Positions 1 to 5,969 of a DNA stretch of 6,777 nt are shown piece after piece. Source of the DNA: Helicobacteraceae bacterium. GTDB taxonomy: Bacteria > Campylobacterota > Campylobacteria > Campylobacterales > Sulfurimonadaceae. Below the pieces are notes generated by a model that made no database searches, was not told the DNA's origin, and worked only from the letters and a program-made list of their open reading frames with translations. Position 1 is the stretch's first letter. Every line of letters begins with the position of its first letter. Location of the stretch: the NCBI GenBank assembly GCA_030613795.1, contig JAUWLG010000069.1, positions 1-6,777 of the forward strand. The letters are read 5' to 3'. The translations under genes were made by a program, and so were the position numbers.

Positions 1-472
1 AGCAGCTCTCAAGAGTATAGGCCACCTGCTTTTTAATACCACTTGGAATTTTATAGTCCGGCTTGTTGGGTTTTCCCATACGGCCGATAGTCACAACAGC
101 ATGCTCTGCCAAGATCGAACTGCCTGTGATCATCACCTCAAAATGGTTCTCATGTTTGAGTATCTTCTGCACCTCAGTATGCGTCTTTAATTCGACAGAG
201 TGTTTGTCTAACACCTCATCGAAAAAGTCCAAGGTACTCTCTTTTGTACCGTCTATAAAATAGATATTACCGTCAAGTTCGACCTTCTGACCCTTCCAAT
301 CTTTATCAACACGTTTATTGTCTTTATAAAACTTTCGGATCGTAGCATTATGGTTTTCATCTTTTTCGATCAAGATGATGTCGCGCATCCCTAACAGATA
401 ACACTCCACTGCTGCAGCAATCCCAGCCGGACCGGCACCGATAATAGCAAGTTGATACATTTTCTCTGACAT
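1..472 (-). CDS. FAD/NAD(P)-dependent oxidoreductase, FqrB/TrxB2-like (partial, 3' end outside window)
   Basis: The minus frame from ATG at 472 is open for 157 codons to the window edge, so only the N-terminal part is seen. After a short lead (MSEKMYQLAII) comes the FAD-binding Rossmann motif GAGPAGIAAA at about residues 12-21, a beta strand ending in the acidic IEKDE (about 36-40), then a region rich in charged residues with FYKDNKRVDKDWKG (about 50-63). The sequence TIGRMGKPNKP (about 134-144) is the second conserved flavoprotein element. From memory this arrangement resembles the low-Mr thioredoxin-reductase-like family that includes the flavodoxin:quinone reductase FqrB of Helicobacter and Campylobacter; that assignment is inference. 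No CxxC redox pair is seen in the visible part, which argues against classical TrxB, although the part that would hold it could be missing. The start is supported by GGGAG five bases upstream. Expected location is cytoplasmic, using NADPH and FAD. Confidence 0.85.
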   Translation of the reverse strand, partial: MSEKMYQLAIIGAGPAGIAAAVECYLLGMRDIILIEKDENHNATIRKFYKDNKRVDKDWKGQKVELDGNIYFIDGTKESTLDFFDEVLDKHSVELKTHTEVQKILKHENHFEVMITGSSILAEHAVVTIGRMGKPNKPDYKIPSGIKKQVAYTLESC

Positions 473-504
473 ATGATCTCCCTAGTTAGACGTAAATGTC
501 CTAT

Positions 505-510
505 ATTCTA
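505..510 (-). promoter_or_regulatory. Probable -10 box for the left-edge flavoprotein gene
   Basis: On the minus strand this reads TAGAAT, one mismatch from TATAAT, about 32 bases before the start codon at 472. No convincing -35 hexamer is present. Upstream of it is a T-rich stretch with three TTTAC units (about 533-563), in keeping with Campylobacterota vegetative promoters, which often rely on the -10 plus T-rich tracts. Confidence 0.45.
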
Positions 511-602
511 GCAGGATTTTATCAATGAAAAAAGTGTAAATTACAAAGTAAAAGATGTAAAAGTTTGCAGAGGGGAAGATAGATGTTACCCCATAAAAGA
601 GT

Positions 603-621
603 AACACTAAAGGTTAGTGTT
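603..621 (-). terminator. Hairpin over the stop of the small ORF, possible terminator
   Basis: A perfect 8-bp inverted repeat, AACACTAA (603-610) and TTAGTGTT (614-621), has a 3-nt loop. On the minus strand it starts at the last codons and stop of the 32-codon ORF and is followed by ACTCTTTTATG, which is only moderately U-rich. It may end transcription of the small gene ahead of the flavoprotein gene, or act as a transcript-stabilising 3' hairpin. Confidence 0.45.
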
Positions 622-712
622 TACGCGCACCACTGTTGTGATAAATAAACATACTGCCTGCAGTCAAACCTACAACAGCATAAAATATTGCGATTCCATC
701 AATAACAACCAT
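614..712 (-). CDS. Small single-pass membrane protein, 32 residues, unknown function
   Basis: ATG at 712 opens a 32-codon frame ending in TAA. The protein starts MVVIDGIAIFYAVVG and continues with LTAGSMFIYHNS, ending GARKH. Residues about 7-24 are a continuous hydrophobic stretch long enough for one membrane helix, followed by a short polar and basic tail (H25, R30, K31, H32), which would favour a cytoplasmic C-terminus. The ribosome binding site AAAGGA lies six bases before the ATG, which is strong support for so short a frame. A hairpin coincides with the stop. I do not recognise the family. It could be a small accessory subunit of a membrane complex or a regulatory small protein, but nothing in the sequence chooses between them. 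It is not an obvious CydX- or KdpF-type sequence. Confidence 0.6.
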   Translation of the reverse strand: MVVIDGIAIFYAVVGLTAGSMFIYHNSGARKH

Positions 713-931
713 TATATTTCCTTTCATTAAGAATAAAAGCGGATATTAACGAAGTAACATTAGATTATTACGCCCATTTAATTATCTTCAAATAGCAAAA
801 GAAAAATAAAAGTCCATCTCTTTATATCACTTATTCATGGGGAGGAGACCTCTTTTCATTACTTAGTACTGTCACTTGCTAACATCAAAATATTAGGTGA
901 CAACAGTAAAAATGTATTCAAGACTTTTCGC

Positions 932-937
932 TATGAT
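932..937 (+). promoter_or_regulatory. Possible -10 box for the BFD-like gene
   Basis: TATGAT (one mismatch from TATAAT) sits 58 bases before the ATG at 996. Transcription starting near 944 would give a leader of about 50 nt made almost entirely of the hairpin at 953-984. There is no clear -35 hexamer, so the call is weak. Confidence 0.3.
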
Positions 938-952
938 TCCGACAACAAATAG

Positions 953-984
953 ATCATGAGACCACTGCAGAGTGATCTCATCAT
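953..984 (+). promoter_or_regulatory. Dyad/hairpin in the leader of the BFD-like gene
   Basis: ATGAGA (956-961) pairs with TCTCAT (976-981) and CACT (963-966) with AGTG (971-974) around the loop GCAG. The only interruption is one opposed C962/A975, and AT (953-954) can pair with AT (983-984) beyond one mismatch. The structure ends about 12 bases before the start codon, just before the weak ribosome binding site AAAGAG. It could be an mRNA leader structure affecting translation or stability, or a dyad operator in DNA. No named riboswitch class is recognised. Confidence 0.45.
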
Positions 985-995
985 AAAGAGAATAT

Positions 996-1217
996 ATGTT
1001 TGATAAAGAAAGAGAGATCTGCGTCTGTAATTCACTCCACATGCAGGAGATCGCGGCATGTATCAAAGAACACGATATTAAGACACTTGAAGAGCTGTTA
1101 GAGAACCAGGAGTGCGGCGTAGGCGACAAGTGTGAGTCATGCCATGAAGATGGATTTCACAATGATGGCTACTCACTGGCTATGGTACTTTCACTGGTAA
1201 AACAGGGGAGACTGTAA
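996..1217 (+). CDS. BFD-like [2Fe-2S]-binding protein
   Basis: This is a 73-residue protein with the cysteine layout of the BFD-like [2Fe-2S] domain (bacterioferritin-associated ferredoxin fold). C9-V-C11 lies near the N-terminus and C46-E-S-C49 in a GVGDKCESC context follows a helical stretch. These four are the expected cluster ligands. C22 and C40 are additional cysteines. Known BFD-like proteins are small cytoplasmic electron carriers; Bfd itself delivers electrons to bacterioferritin for iron release, and the same domain also occurs fused to other redox enzymes. Here it stands alone, with no bacterioferritin gene in view, so the partner is unknown. The length matches stand-alone family members. 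The ATG is preceded by a modest AAAGAG and, further up, a hairpin. Convergent with the DUF1538 gene. Confidence 0.85.
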   Translation: MFDKEREICVCNSLHMQEIAACIKEHDIKTLEELLENQECGVGDKCESCHEDGFHNDGYSLAMVLSLVKQGRL

Positions 1218-1227
1218 ATAAAGAATA

Positions 1228-1247
1228 AAGATGGCGAAGCTCATCTT
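1228..1247. terminator. Hairpin in the convergent gap, probable terminator
   Basis: AAGATGGC (1228-1235), loop GAA, then GC, one bulged T and CATCTT (1242-1247) form an 8-bp stem with a single bulge. It lies 10 bases after the BFD-like stop. The plus-strand side is followed by AACCAAAC, a poor U-tract, whereas the minus-strand side is followed by TATTCTTTATTT. It may therefore serve transcripts from the minus-strand operon at least as well as the BFD-like gene. Confidence 0.5.
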
Positions 1248-1270
1248 AACCAAACCTAAACAACTCCGTT

Positions 1271-1377
1271 AAAAGTTTCAGATTTGGTGCAGATTGTGCA
1301 AAATGTTTGTCCGATAGCGCACTAGTGTGCGTGGAGAGGCAAACTTTTGCACAAGGTGTGCCGAAGCTGGAACTTTT
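1271..1377 (+). repeat. Large imperfect palindrome, about 107 nt; structured RNA or dispersed palindromic repeat
   Basis: The two halves pair over almost the whole length. 1271-1281 pairs with 1367-1377, 1283-1291 with 1357-1365, 1294-1303 with 1345-1354, and 1305-1309 with 1340-1344, giving 35 pairs broken by one single mismatch, one double mismatch and one bulge (1304). A separate apical hairpin, CGCAC (1318-1322) with GTGCG in the form 1327-1331 around TAGT, sits in the terminal loop. Four pairs are G.U in plus-strand RNA (1278/1370, 1285/1363, 1288/1360, 1289/1359) and would become A.C in minus-strand RNA, so the plus strand folds better. The outer edge touches the stop codon of the DUF1538 gene. 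It could be a MITE- or REP-like element, a 3' UTR structure, or a small RNA. Copy number elsewhere is unknown. Confidence 0.65.
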
Positions 1378-3296
1378 TAGAGGTGTTCTCGTTTTAGGGA
1401 GATACCTTTTAGGTGTGAGAGTGGATACGCATAAACAATACCATGCCCCTCACCAACAATATCAAGCTCCGTCATAGCACGTCTGACAACATTGTCTACC
1501 ATCTTCGTCGGCATCAAGAACATCAACTTCACATCTGTGCTCTCTTCTTCTAAGCGGTTATAAAAATTATCTGCATTTTCAAGTCCCATACCGTGAGCTT
1601 TGGTAACAGTCACCCCTAATGCACCCGCATCATGGGCCACTCTTAAAGCGTGTTCACGTTTCTCTTTAGGGACGATAATATAGACAGCTGAAAAGGAGAG
1701 TTCCATAGAGTGGCGGTGTCCGATACCATCAACATTGACGGTAGCGAGTCCCATGTCGTTGGCATCTTCAATTGCCTGACGCAATTCAAAAATATGCTCT
1801 TCTTCTTTCTCATGCTCACCTTTAAGTCCAAGCTTCGCAGAAATTACCCCATAGAGCATGACCGTTATCATCGGGAAGAGTGAGGCAAAAGCGATCAGAC
1901 CAAAACCGTCAACCAGAGGGTCACGCCCCTCAATGTTTGTTGCAAGACCCAAGCCCAATGCGGCAACAAGTGGTACAGTGATAGTCGAGGTTGTAACTCC
2001 GCCACTGTCATAAGCGATCCCAATGATATATTTAGGTGCGATCACCGTCAGTGCGATCACCAGCAGGTAACCCGCGATGATGTAGTAGACGATCTGCCCA
2101 CCATCAACAATACGAAACGATCCAAGAGCAATACCAAAAGCAACACCGAAGGCGACAAAGATACGCAGCGCAAAGTCATTGATCTTACCGTCACTGATCT
2201 CTTTTGCTTTTTTGGCAATAGCCGTTAGAGAAGGTTCCGCCATGGTCGTTGCAAAACCGATAGCAAAACCGAAGGCGTAGATGATAAAGTGGCTGTCACC
2301 GCGTGTTAACTGGTAGGCCATGGTCTCACCAAGTGAGAAAAGCCCCATCTCCAGACCTAAGATAAAGGCGTAAAGACCGATGATAACAAGACCAAAACCG
2401 ATGAGCACATTTTTAAGGTTTGCGATCGGTTTTTTCAGTACGACGTATTGGAAGAAGACAATGATCGCTAAAATCGGAACAACATCTTTGATAACACCCA
2501 CCAAGCCCATAAACATACCGTACAGAGAGTGGTCTACTACCGCTTGGACTTCCGGTGCAGCAATGACTTCAACAACCGTTGTTACCTCCATAAACTGGTA
2601 AACAAAAATCCCATAGACCTGTACAAAGATCATCGGCGTCAATGACGCAAAGGCGATCAGACCGAAACCGTCTAAAACAGGGTTTCTTCCTTTGATCGTA
2701 CTCGCCAAGCCTATACCCAAGGCAGCAACCAACGGTACTGTTACCGTTGACGTCGTCACACCACCAAGGTCATATGCAAGGCCAACGATCTCATGCGGTG
2801 CAAAAGCTGTTGTCGCAACGACCAGGATGTATCCAGCAATGATGTAATACTGAATCGGGTGTCCGGTAATAATACGCCATGCACCAAGCACGATCGCAAA
2901 ACCAACCGAGAAAGCGACAACTCCACGCAGAACGTCTGCATCGATACGTCCACTACTGATCGCAGCCGCCTTTTGGGCGATGACATAGAGTGCCGGTTCA
3001 GCAATAGTTGTACCAAAGCCAATTAAAAAAGCAAAGATCAAGATCCAAAAGGTCGACCCTTTATGGGCAAAGTCACTGGCAAGATTCTCTCCGACCGGGA
3101 AGATCGCAACCTCAAGACCCAGTAAAAAGACAGCAAGACCAACACCAACAATAGCAAGACCGATCGAGGTTGCCATCCAACCGGCTGGAATACTTTGAAT
3201 GATCGCCAACTGGAAAAACAGAATGACCAATACGATCGGTAAAAGGTCACGAAAGGATTCTTTCAACAGCAGTAAAAAGGATTTGATACTTAACAT
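1377..3296 (-). CDS. Membrane protein with two DUF1538 domains and a C-terminal PII-like domain
   Basis: A 639-residue protein. Residues about 10-235 and 264-489 are two copies of the same membrane domain, in register at a constant offset of 254: [11 protein letters not shown] (19) and [11 protein letters not shown] (273), TTIAEPAL (96) and TTMAEPSL (350), GGVTTST (178) and GGVTTST (432), [11 protein letters not shown] (209) and [11 protein letters not shown] (463). Each copy has several hydrophobic helices, and the conserved AEP and GGVTTST motifs are probably functional. After a charged linker (about 491-505), residues about 533-632 look like a PII domain: [31 protein letters not shown] and, near the end, [13 protein letters not shown], with a short T-loop region between. 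DUF1538 proteins have no function I can state with confidence; membrane transport gated by the PII-like part is inference. The ATG is preceded by AAGAGAG. Last gene of the operon, 37 nt after the DUF420 gene; its stop lies at the edge of the palindrome. Confidence 0.9.
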   Translation of the reverse strand: MLSIKSFLLLLKESFRDLLPIVLVILFFQLAIIQSIPAGWMATSIGLAIVGVGLAVFLLGLEVAIFPVGENLASDFAHKGSTFWILIFAFLIGFGTTIAEPALYVIAQKAAAISSGRIDADVLRGVVAFSVGFAIVLGAWRIITGHPIQYYIIAGYILVVATTAFAPHEIVGLAYDLGGVTTSTVTVPLVAALGIGLASTIKGRNPVLDGFGLIAFASLTPMIFVQVYGIFVYQFMEVTTVVEVIAAPEVQAVVDHSLYGMFMGLVGVIKDVVPILAIIVFFQYVVLKKPIANLKNVLIGFGLVIIGLYAFILGLEMGLFSLGETMAYQLTRGDSHFIIYAFGFAIGFATTMAEPSLTAIAKKAKEISDGKINDFALRIFVAFGVAFGIALGSFRIVDGGQIVYYIIAGYLLVIALTVIAPKYIIGIAYDSGGVTTSTITVPLVAALGLGLATNIEGRDPLVDGFGLIAFASLFPMITVMLYGVISAKLGLKGEHEKEEEHIFELRQAIEDANDMGLATVNVDGIGHRHSMELSFSAVYIIVPKEKREHALRVAHDAGALGVTVTKAHGMGLENADNFYNRLEEESTDVKLMFLMPTKMVDNVVRRAMTELDIVGEGHGIVYAYPLSHLKGISLKREHL

Positions 3297-3308
3297 TATT
3301 CTCTCTTA

Positions 3309-3331
3309 GAAAAAGTGTGCCATTTTACACT
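3309..3331 (-). terminator. Weak hairpin plus U-tract between the DUF420 and DUF1538 genes
   Basis: On the minus strand AGTGT (3327-3331), an 8-nt loop and ACACT (3314-3318) are followed by TTTTTC. The stem has only 5 bp, so it is at best a leaky terminator or attenuator. It would lower rather than abolish expression of the downstream DUF1538 gene. Confidence 0.35.
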
Positions 3332-3333
3332 AT

Positions 3334-3804
3334 TTATAATATAAATAAGATGGGGTACATCGAAGTGCCCATAATAGAGGTAATGACTATCGCCAAGAAC
3401 ACCCAGCGTGCCCTTTTTTTATGTTCAACAAAATAAGCGGCATCCGGGCCCTCTTCTCTAAAGGCTTTATAAGAGCTATAGATCGTTATACCCCAAGCAA
3501 CCACGGTAAAAAGTGCGATCAATATGTGGAGTACAAGATAGACAAGTACCCCAGTATAAGAGAGACTGCTCCCTTGCATATAGGCATTAAAGCCACCGTC
3601 AACACGTACACCCATCTCAAATATGACAACCATCACCATGCTTAAAACAAAGATAGACATCTGCAATCGAAAATGGAGTGAATAACGTTTTGTTATTGCC
3701 ATGTAGATCGAAAAAGCTACTAAGAATGGTAACAGTGCAAAGTAGATCGTGACCATATCCATAAAAAATGGGGCTCTCGTGCCCAAAAAACCTGTTTCAA
3801 ACAT
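3334..3804 (-). CDS. DUF420 family membrane protein (CtaM/YozB-like)
   Basis: A 156-residue protein with four predicted membrane helices at about 14-36, 48-66, 85-110 and 134-153. The N-terminal FLGTRAPFFMDMV (6-18), the RYSLHFRLQMS loop (40-50), the FEMGVRVDGG segment (62-71), and histidines H44, H93 and H128 fit the DUF420 family. In Bacillus and Staphylococcus members of this family (YozB/CtaM) are linked to haem-copper oxidase maturation; whether that applies here is unknown, since no oxidase gene is in the window. The start is supported by AAAGG, which lies within the last two codons of the preceding dsbA-like gene, and only 8 nt separate that stop from this ATG. It is therefore very likely cotranscribed and perhaps translationally coupled. 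Confidence 0.8.
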   Translation of the reverse strand: MFETGFLGTRAPFFMDMVTIYFALLPFLVAFSIYMAITKRYSLHFRLQMSIFVLSMVMVVIFEMGVRVDGGFNAYMQGSSLSYTGVLVYLVLHILIALFTVVAWGITIYSSYKAFREEGPDAAYFVEHKKRARWVFLAIVITSIMGTSMYPILFIL

Positions 3805-3812
3805 TATATAAA

Positions 3813-4439
3813 TTACCTTTTAATAAGAGCGACTACCTCTTCATATTTTTTATATCCGCGAATCTGACTCATATGCCCCTGCTTGTCGATTATGATCAAG
3901 GTTGGAAAAGAGCTCACTCCGTAAGTACGTGCCTTTTGCTTATCTGCCGCGGCTGCTTTTATCACCGCTTCACTTTGAAACTTCTCTAAAAACGTTGTTT
4001 TGTCAATACCAATGGATTCGATCACCTCAGCGATCACACTCTCTTGCGTAATATCCCTGCCCTCAGCAAAAAATGCTTTTTGTAAGGCACTGTAGACATC
4101 ATACTCTTTACTCTTGTCTATAGCACGTATTGCAATAACTGTTCTACATGCCGGCTCAGTGGTATAGTTGAAATTCTTCTGTGAAAGTGCCGTGTCATCA
4201 AACGGTAGACCCGTTGCTTCGTGAACTGCTTGCCAATACCCCAAATGGTTTTTGAGTTTAACCTCATCAAAGATCTCGCCGTCACGCAGACCGCCCATGA
4301 TCATACTAAAGGGGACACCCTTCAACTCTACACGCAGTCTGCTAAGCTCCGGCCCGAAACCATAACACCACGAACACATCGGGTCACCGACAAAGATCAC
4401 CTCGGAGATGTGTGTATACGGTGTCGCTTCAAAAAACAT
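3813..4439 (-). CDS. DsbA-family thioredoxin-fold protein, FrnE-like, cytoplasmic
   Basis: A 208-residue protein with the active site C22-S-W-C25 in the context GDPMCSWCYGFGP, a helical insertion domain (about 55-160), and the cis-proline loop GVSSFPT (P179) before the last strands. This is the DsbA/2-hydroxychromene isomerase thioredoxin-fold layout; the MCSWCYG context resembles FrnE-type oxidoreductases. There is no signal peptide or N-terminal membrane helix, so it should act in the cytoplasm as a thiol-disulfide oxidoreductase or isomerase rather than in periplasmic disulfide formation. A single extra cysteine, C98, lies in the insertion. The ATG follows the msrA stop directly (TAGATG), so translation is probably coupled to msrA. 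Placement beside msrA suggests a shared role in repairing oxidised proteins, which is inference. Confidence 0.85.
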   Translation of the reverse strand: MFFEATPYTHISEVIFVGDPMCSWCYGFGPELSRLRVELKGVPFSMIMGGLRDGEIFDEVKLKNHLGYWQAVHEATGLPFDDTALSQKNFNYTTEPACRTVIAIRAIDKSKEYDVYSALQKAFFAEGRDITQESVIAEVIESIGIDKTTFLEKFQSEAVIKAAAADKQKARTYGVSSFPTLIIIDKQGHMSQIRGYKKYEEVVALIKR

Positions 4440-4973
4440 CTAACGGCCTAACTTGTCGCTAAACTTCATCATAAACTTCTGCACTTTTGGCGCAACGACG
4501 GCTTGACAGTACCCTTGGGATGGGTTGATGTCAAAATAGTTCTGATGGTACTCTTCAGCAACAAAAAACTCTGGCGCAGATGAAAGTTCCGTAACCATAG
4601 GATCGCGAAACTCACCTTGTACCGCTTGAGCCGAAGCGATCGCCTCTTTTTTCTGCTCTTCATTTTGATAGTAAATGACAGAGCGGTACTGTGTCCCTCT
4701 GTCGGCCCCCTGGTAGTTGAGCGTAGTCGGGTCATGAATGACCCAGAAGATATCCAGCAGTTCGCTAAAAGTGATGATGTCAGCATCAAACGTTATCTCA
4801 ACCACTTCCGCATGACCTGTAGTACCTGTACAGATATCTCTATAAGTTGGGTTCGGATTTTGACCACCAGCATACCCGCTGATCGCCGATTCTACCCCTT
4901 TAACACGATTATATACTGCCTCAATACACCAGAAACATCCACCGCCTAAAAGTGCTTTTTGTACATTTGCCAT
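4440..4973 (-). CDS. msrA: Peptide-methionine (S)-S-oxide reductase MsrA
   Basis: A 177-residue protein that reduces methionine S-sulfoxide in proteins and as free amino acid, using thioredoxin-derived electrons. The signature GGGCFWCIEAVY holds the nucleophile C13 and the catalytic-type glutamate E18. SGYAGG (32-37), TGHAEVVEI (52-60), HDPTTLNYQGAD (80-91), GTQYRSVIYY (93-102) and the C-terminal QGYCQAVVAPKVQKF (153-167), with the likely resolving C156, all match MsrA. C16 and C48 are further cysteines. The chosen start is ATG at 4973, with AGGA eight bases upstream. The frame could be extended to GTG at 5012, but that adds 13 residues, has no ribosome binding site and lies inside a palindrome. 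No MsrB domain is fused or adjacent. With no leader peptide it is cytoplasmic. First gene of the likely four-gene operon. Confidence 0.95.
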   Translation of the reverse strand: MANVQKALLGGGCFWCIEAVYNRVKGVESAISGYAGGQNPNPTYRDICTGTTGHAEVVEITFDADIITFSELLDIFWVIHDPTTLNYQGADRGTQYRSVIYYQNEEQKKEAIASAQAVQGEFRDPMVTELSSAPEFFVAEEYHQNYFDINPSQGYCQAVVAPKVQKFMMKFSDKLGR

Positions 4974-4999
4974 AACAATTATCCTATATTTTTTATGGG

Positions 5000-5017
5000 C
5001 AATTATGCGCACAATTG
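5000..5017. promoter_or_regulatory. 18-bp near-perfect palindrome upstream of msrA, candidate operator
   Basis: CAATTATGCGCACAATTG differs from its reverse complement at only two positions (one symmetric pair): arms CAATT/AATTG around a TGCGCA core. It ends 26 bases upstream of the msrA ATG and contains, on the minus strand, CATAAT (5002-5007), a plausible -10 box one mismatch from consensus. A dimeric repressor bound here could block the operon promoter. The regulator is not identifiable from the window. Confidence 0.45.
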
Positions 5018-5081
5018 GCTTTAGTGCCCCTATAGTTCTTCTATGAAGAAAAATAAAAAAGATTTCTTAAGAACCTAACGC

Positions 5082-5969
5082 CTATTTTCCTTTCAAAACC
5101 CCATATATCTTTGCCATCATCGGTGTCGGCAGACGAAGTTTTTGACCTTCTCGCACCACATAACCACACAGGGTTTCGAGCTCTGTTCTAGACCCGTTTT
5201 GAAAATCCAGATGCATCGAACTGGAAGCATCTTCCGGCAGTGACGAGGCTGTCTTCAATGCCTTTTCAACCTCATCTTGAATATGTATCCCTTTTGCTTC
5301 GGCAACATCGGCGATCTCTTTTAAAAGAGTTTCTGCCCAATTTTTATGTAACTCATAGACCTTACGCATACTGGTGTCAAAATAGCTTGTGAGTGCTGCG
5401 AAGGCACTGATAAACAGATACTTTTTCCAGATAGCTTCTTCAATATTTGTGGGTGTTTTGTGTCGCAGTCCGGCCTTCTCAAAAAGAGATGATACAAGTG
5501 CCGTCTCTTTAGCATACGCTTCGTCACCAAATAGCGCCGCAAAGACCTTCCCTTTTTTCACAATGACCCCATCAGCCTCTTTATGTGCCAAGATGTAAAC
5601 AGCCCCGTGCAGCACTTTAGCATCGACAAGCGACGCTATCTTCTCTTTATGCTCTACACCATTAGCAAAAGGGACGATGATCGTTGAGGAGGTAATATTA
5701 CTAGAGAGGTCAGTTAACACAGCTTCCATGTCGTAGCTTTTCACACAAAGAAGCAGCAGGTCTATCTCACCTTCTAATGCTTCAGTCGAGACAACACTAT
5801 CCGGACGAGCCGTAAACTCACCCTCATCTTCTTTGACTAAAAGGCCCGTCTCTCGAATCCTCTCTGCATGATTCCCTCTCGCAAGAAAGATCACTTCATC
5901 CTCAAGCTTACAAAGATGTGCGCCTATATAACCGCCAACACCCCCAATTCCTGCTACAACTATTCGCAT
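5082..5969 (-). CDS. Ketopantoate reductase family protein (ApbA/PanE-like)
   Basis: A 295-residue protein. The N-terminus MRIVVAGIGGVGGYIGAHL is the NADP-binding Rossmann motif GxGGVGGYxG. LLLLCVKSYD (71-80) and PFANGVEHKEKI (100-111) are the usual family elements, and the C-terminal domain has W181-K-K183 (K183 aligning with the catalytic lysine of E. coli PanE) and SSMHLDFQNGSRTELE (250-265) with E263 at the catalytic glutamate site. The two asparagines that follow the lysine in E. coli PanE appear to be Ile187 and Ala191, so true ketopantoate reduction in pantothenate synthesis is plausible but not certain; related 2-hydroxyacid dehydrogenase activity is the alternative. The start at 5969 has AAGGA six bases upstream. 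A TTG 24 codons further up (6041) lacks one. It lies 108 nt upstream of msrA in the same direction with only a T-rich, weakly structured stretch after the stop, so read-through is possible. Confidence 0.85.
   Translation of the reverse strand: MRIVVAGIGGVGGYIGAHLCKLEDEVIFLARGNHAERIRETGLLVKEDEGEFTARPDSVVSTEALEGEIDLLLLCVKSYDMEAVLTDLSSNITSSTIIVPFANGVEHKEKIASLVDAKVLHGAVYILAHKEADGVIVKKGKVFAALFGDEAYAKETALVSSLFEKAGLRHKTPTNIEEAIWKKYLFISAFAALTSYFDTSMRKVYELHKNWAETLLKEIADVAEAKGIHIQDEVEKALKTASSLPEDASSSMHLDFQNGSRTELETLCGYVVREGQKLRLPTPMMAKIYGVLKGK

Noticed and set aside
842..856. GAGG-AGA-CCTC followed by TTTT as a plus-strand terminator
   Set aside because: The stem has only four strong pairs and there is no plus-strand gene upstream for it to terminate.
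912..959. 15-codon leader peptide ORF (MYSRLFAMIPTTNRS) before the BFD-like gene
   Set aside because: An AGGTGA lies upstream and the stop overlaps the hairpin, but spacing is long, no regulatory codon run is seen, and the likely promoter at 932 is inside it.
893..1129. 78-codon minus-strand frame across the BFD-like gene
   Set aside because: It is antisense to a gene with a clear cysteine signature, is Ser/Leu-rich in a shadow-frame manner and resembles nothing known.
2756..3250. Overlapping frames of 70-88 codons on both strands within the DUF1538 gene
   Set aside because: They are shadows of a clearly coding frame with family motifs; none has a credible ribosome binding site or recognisable protein features.
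4974..5012. GTG at 5012 as the msrA start
   Set aside because: It adds 13 atypical residues, has no ribosome binding site and lies in the palindrome; ATG at 4973 has AGGA at good spacing and gives the usual MsrA N-terminus.
5036..5050. Hairpin TTCTTC-TAT-GAAGAA after the PanE-like gene as a terminator
   Set aside because: On the minus strand the U-rich run comes before the stem, not after it; on the plus strand it is followed by A's. It does not fit an intrinsic terminator on either strand.
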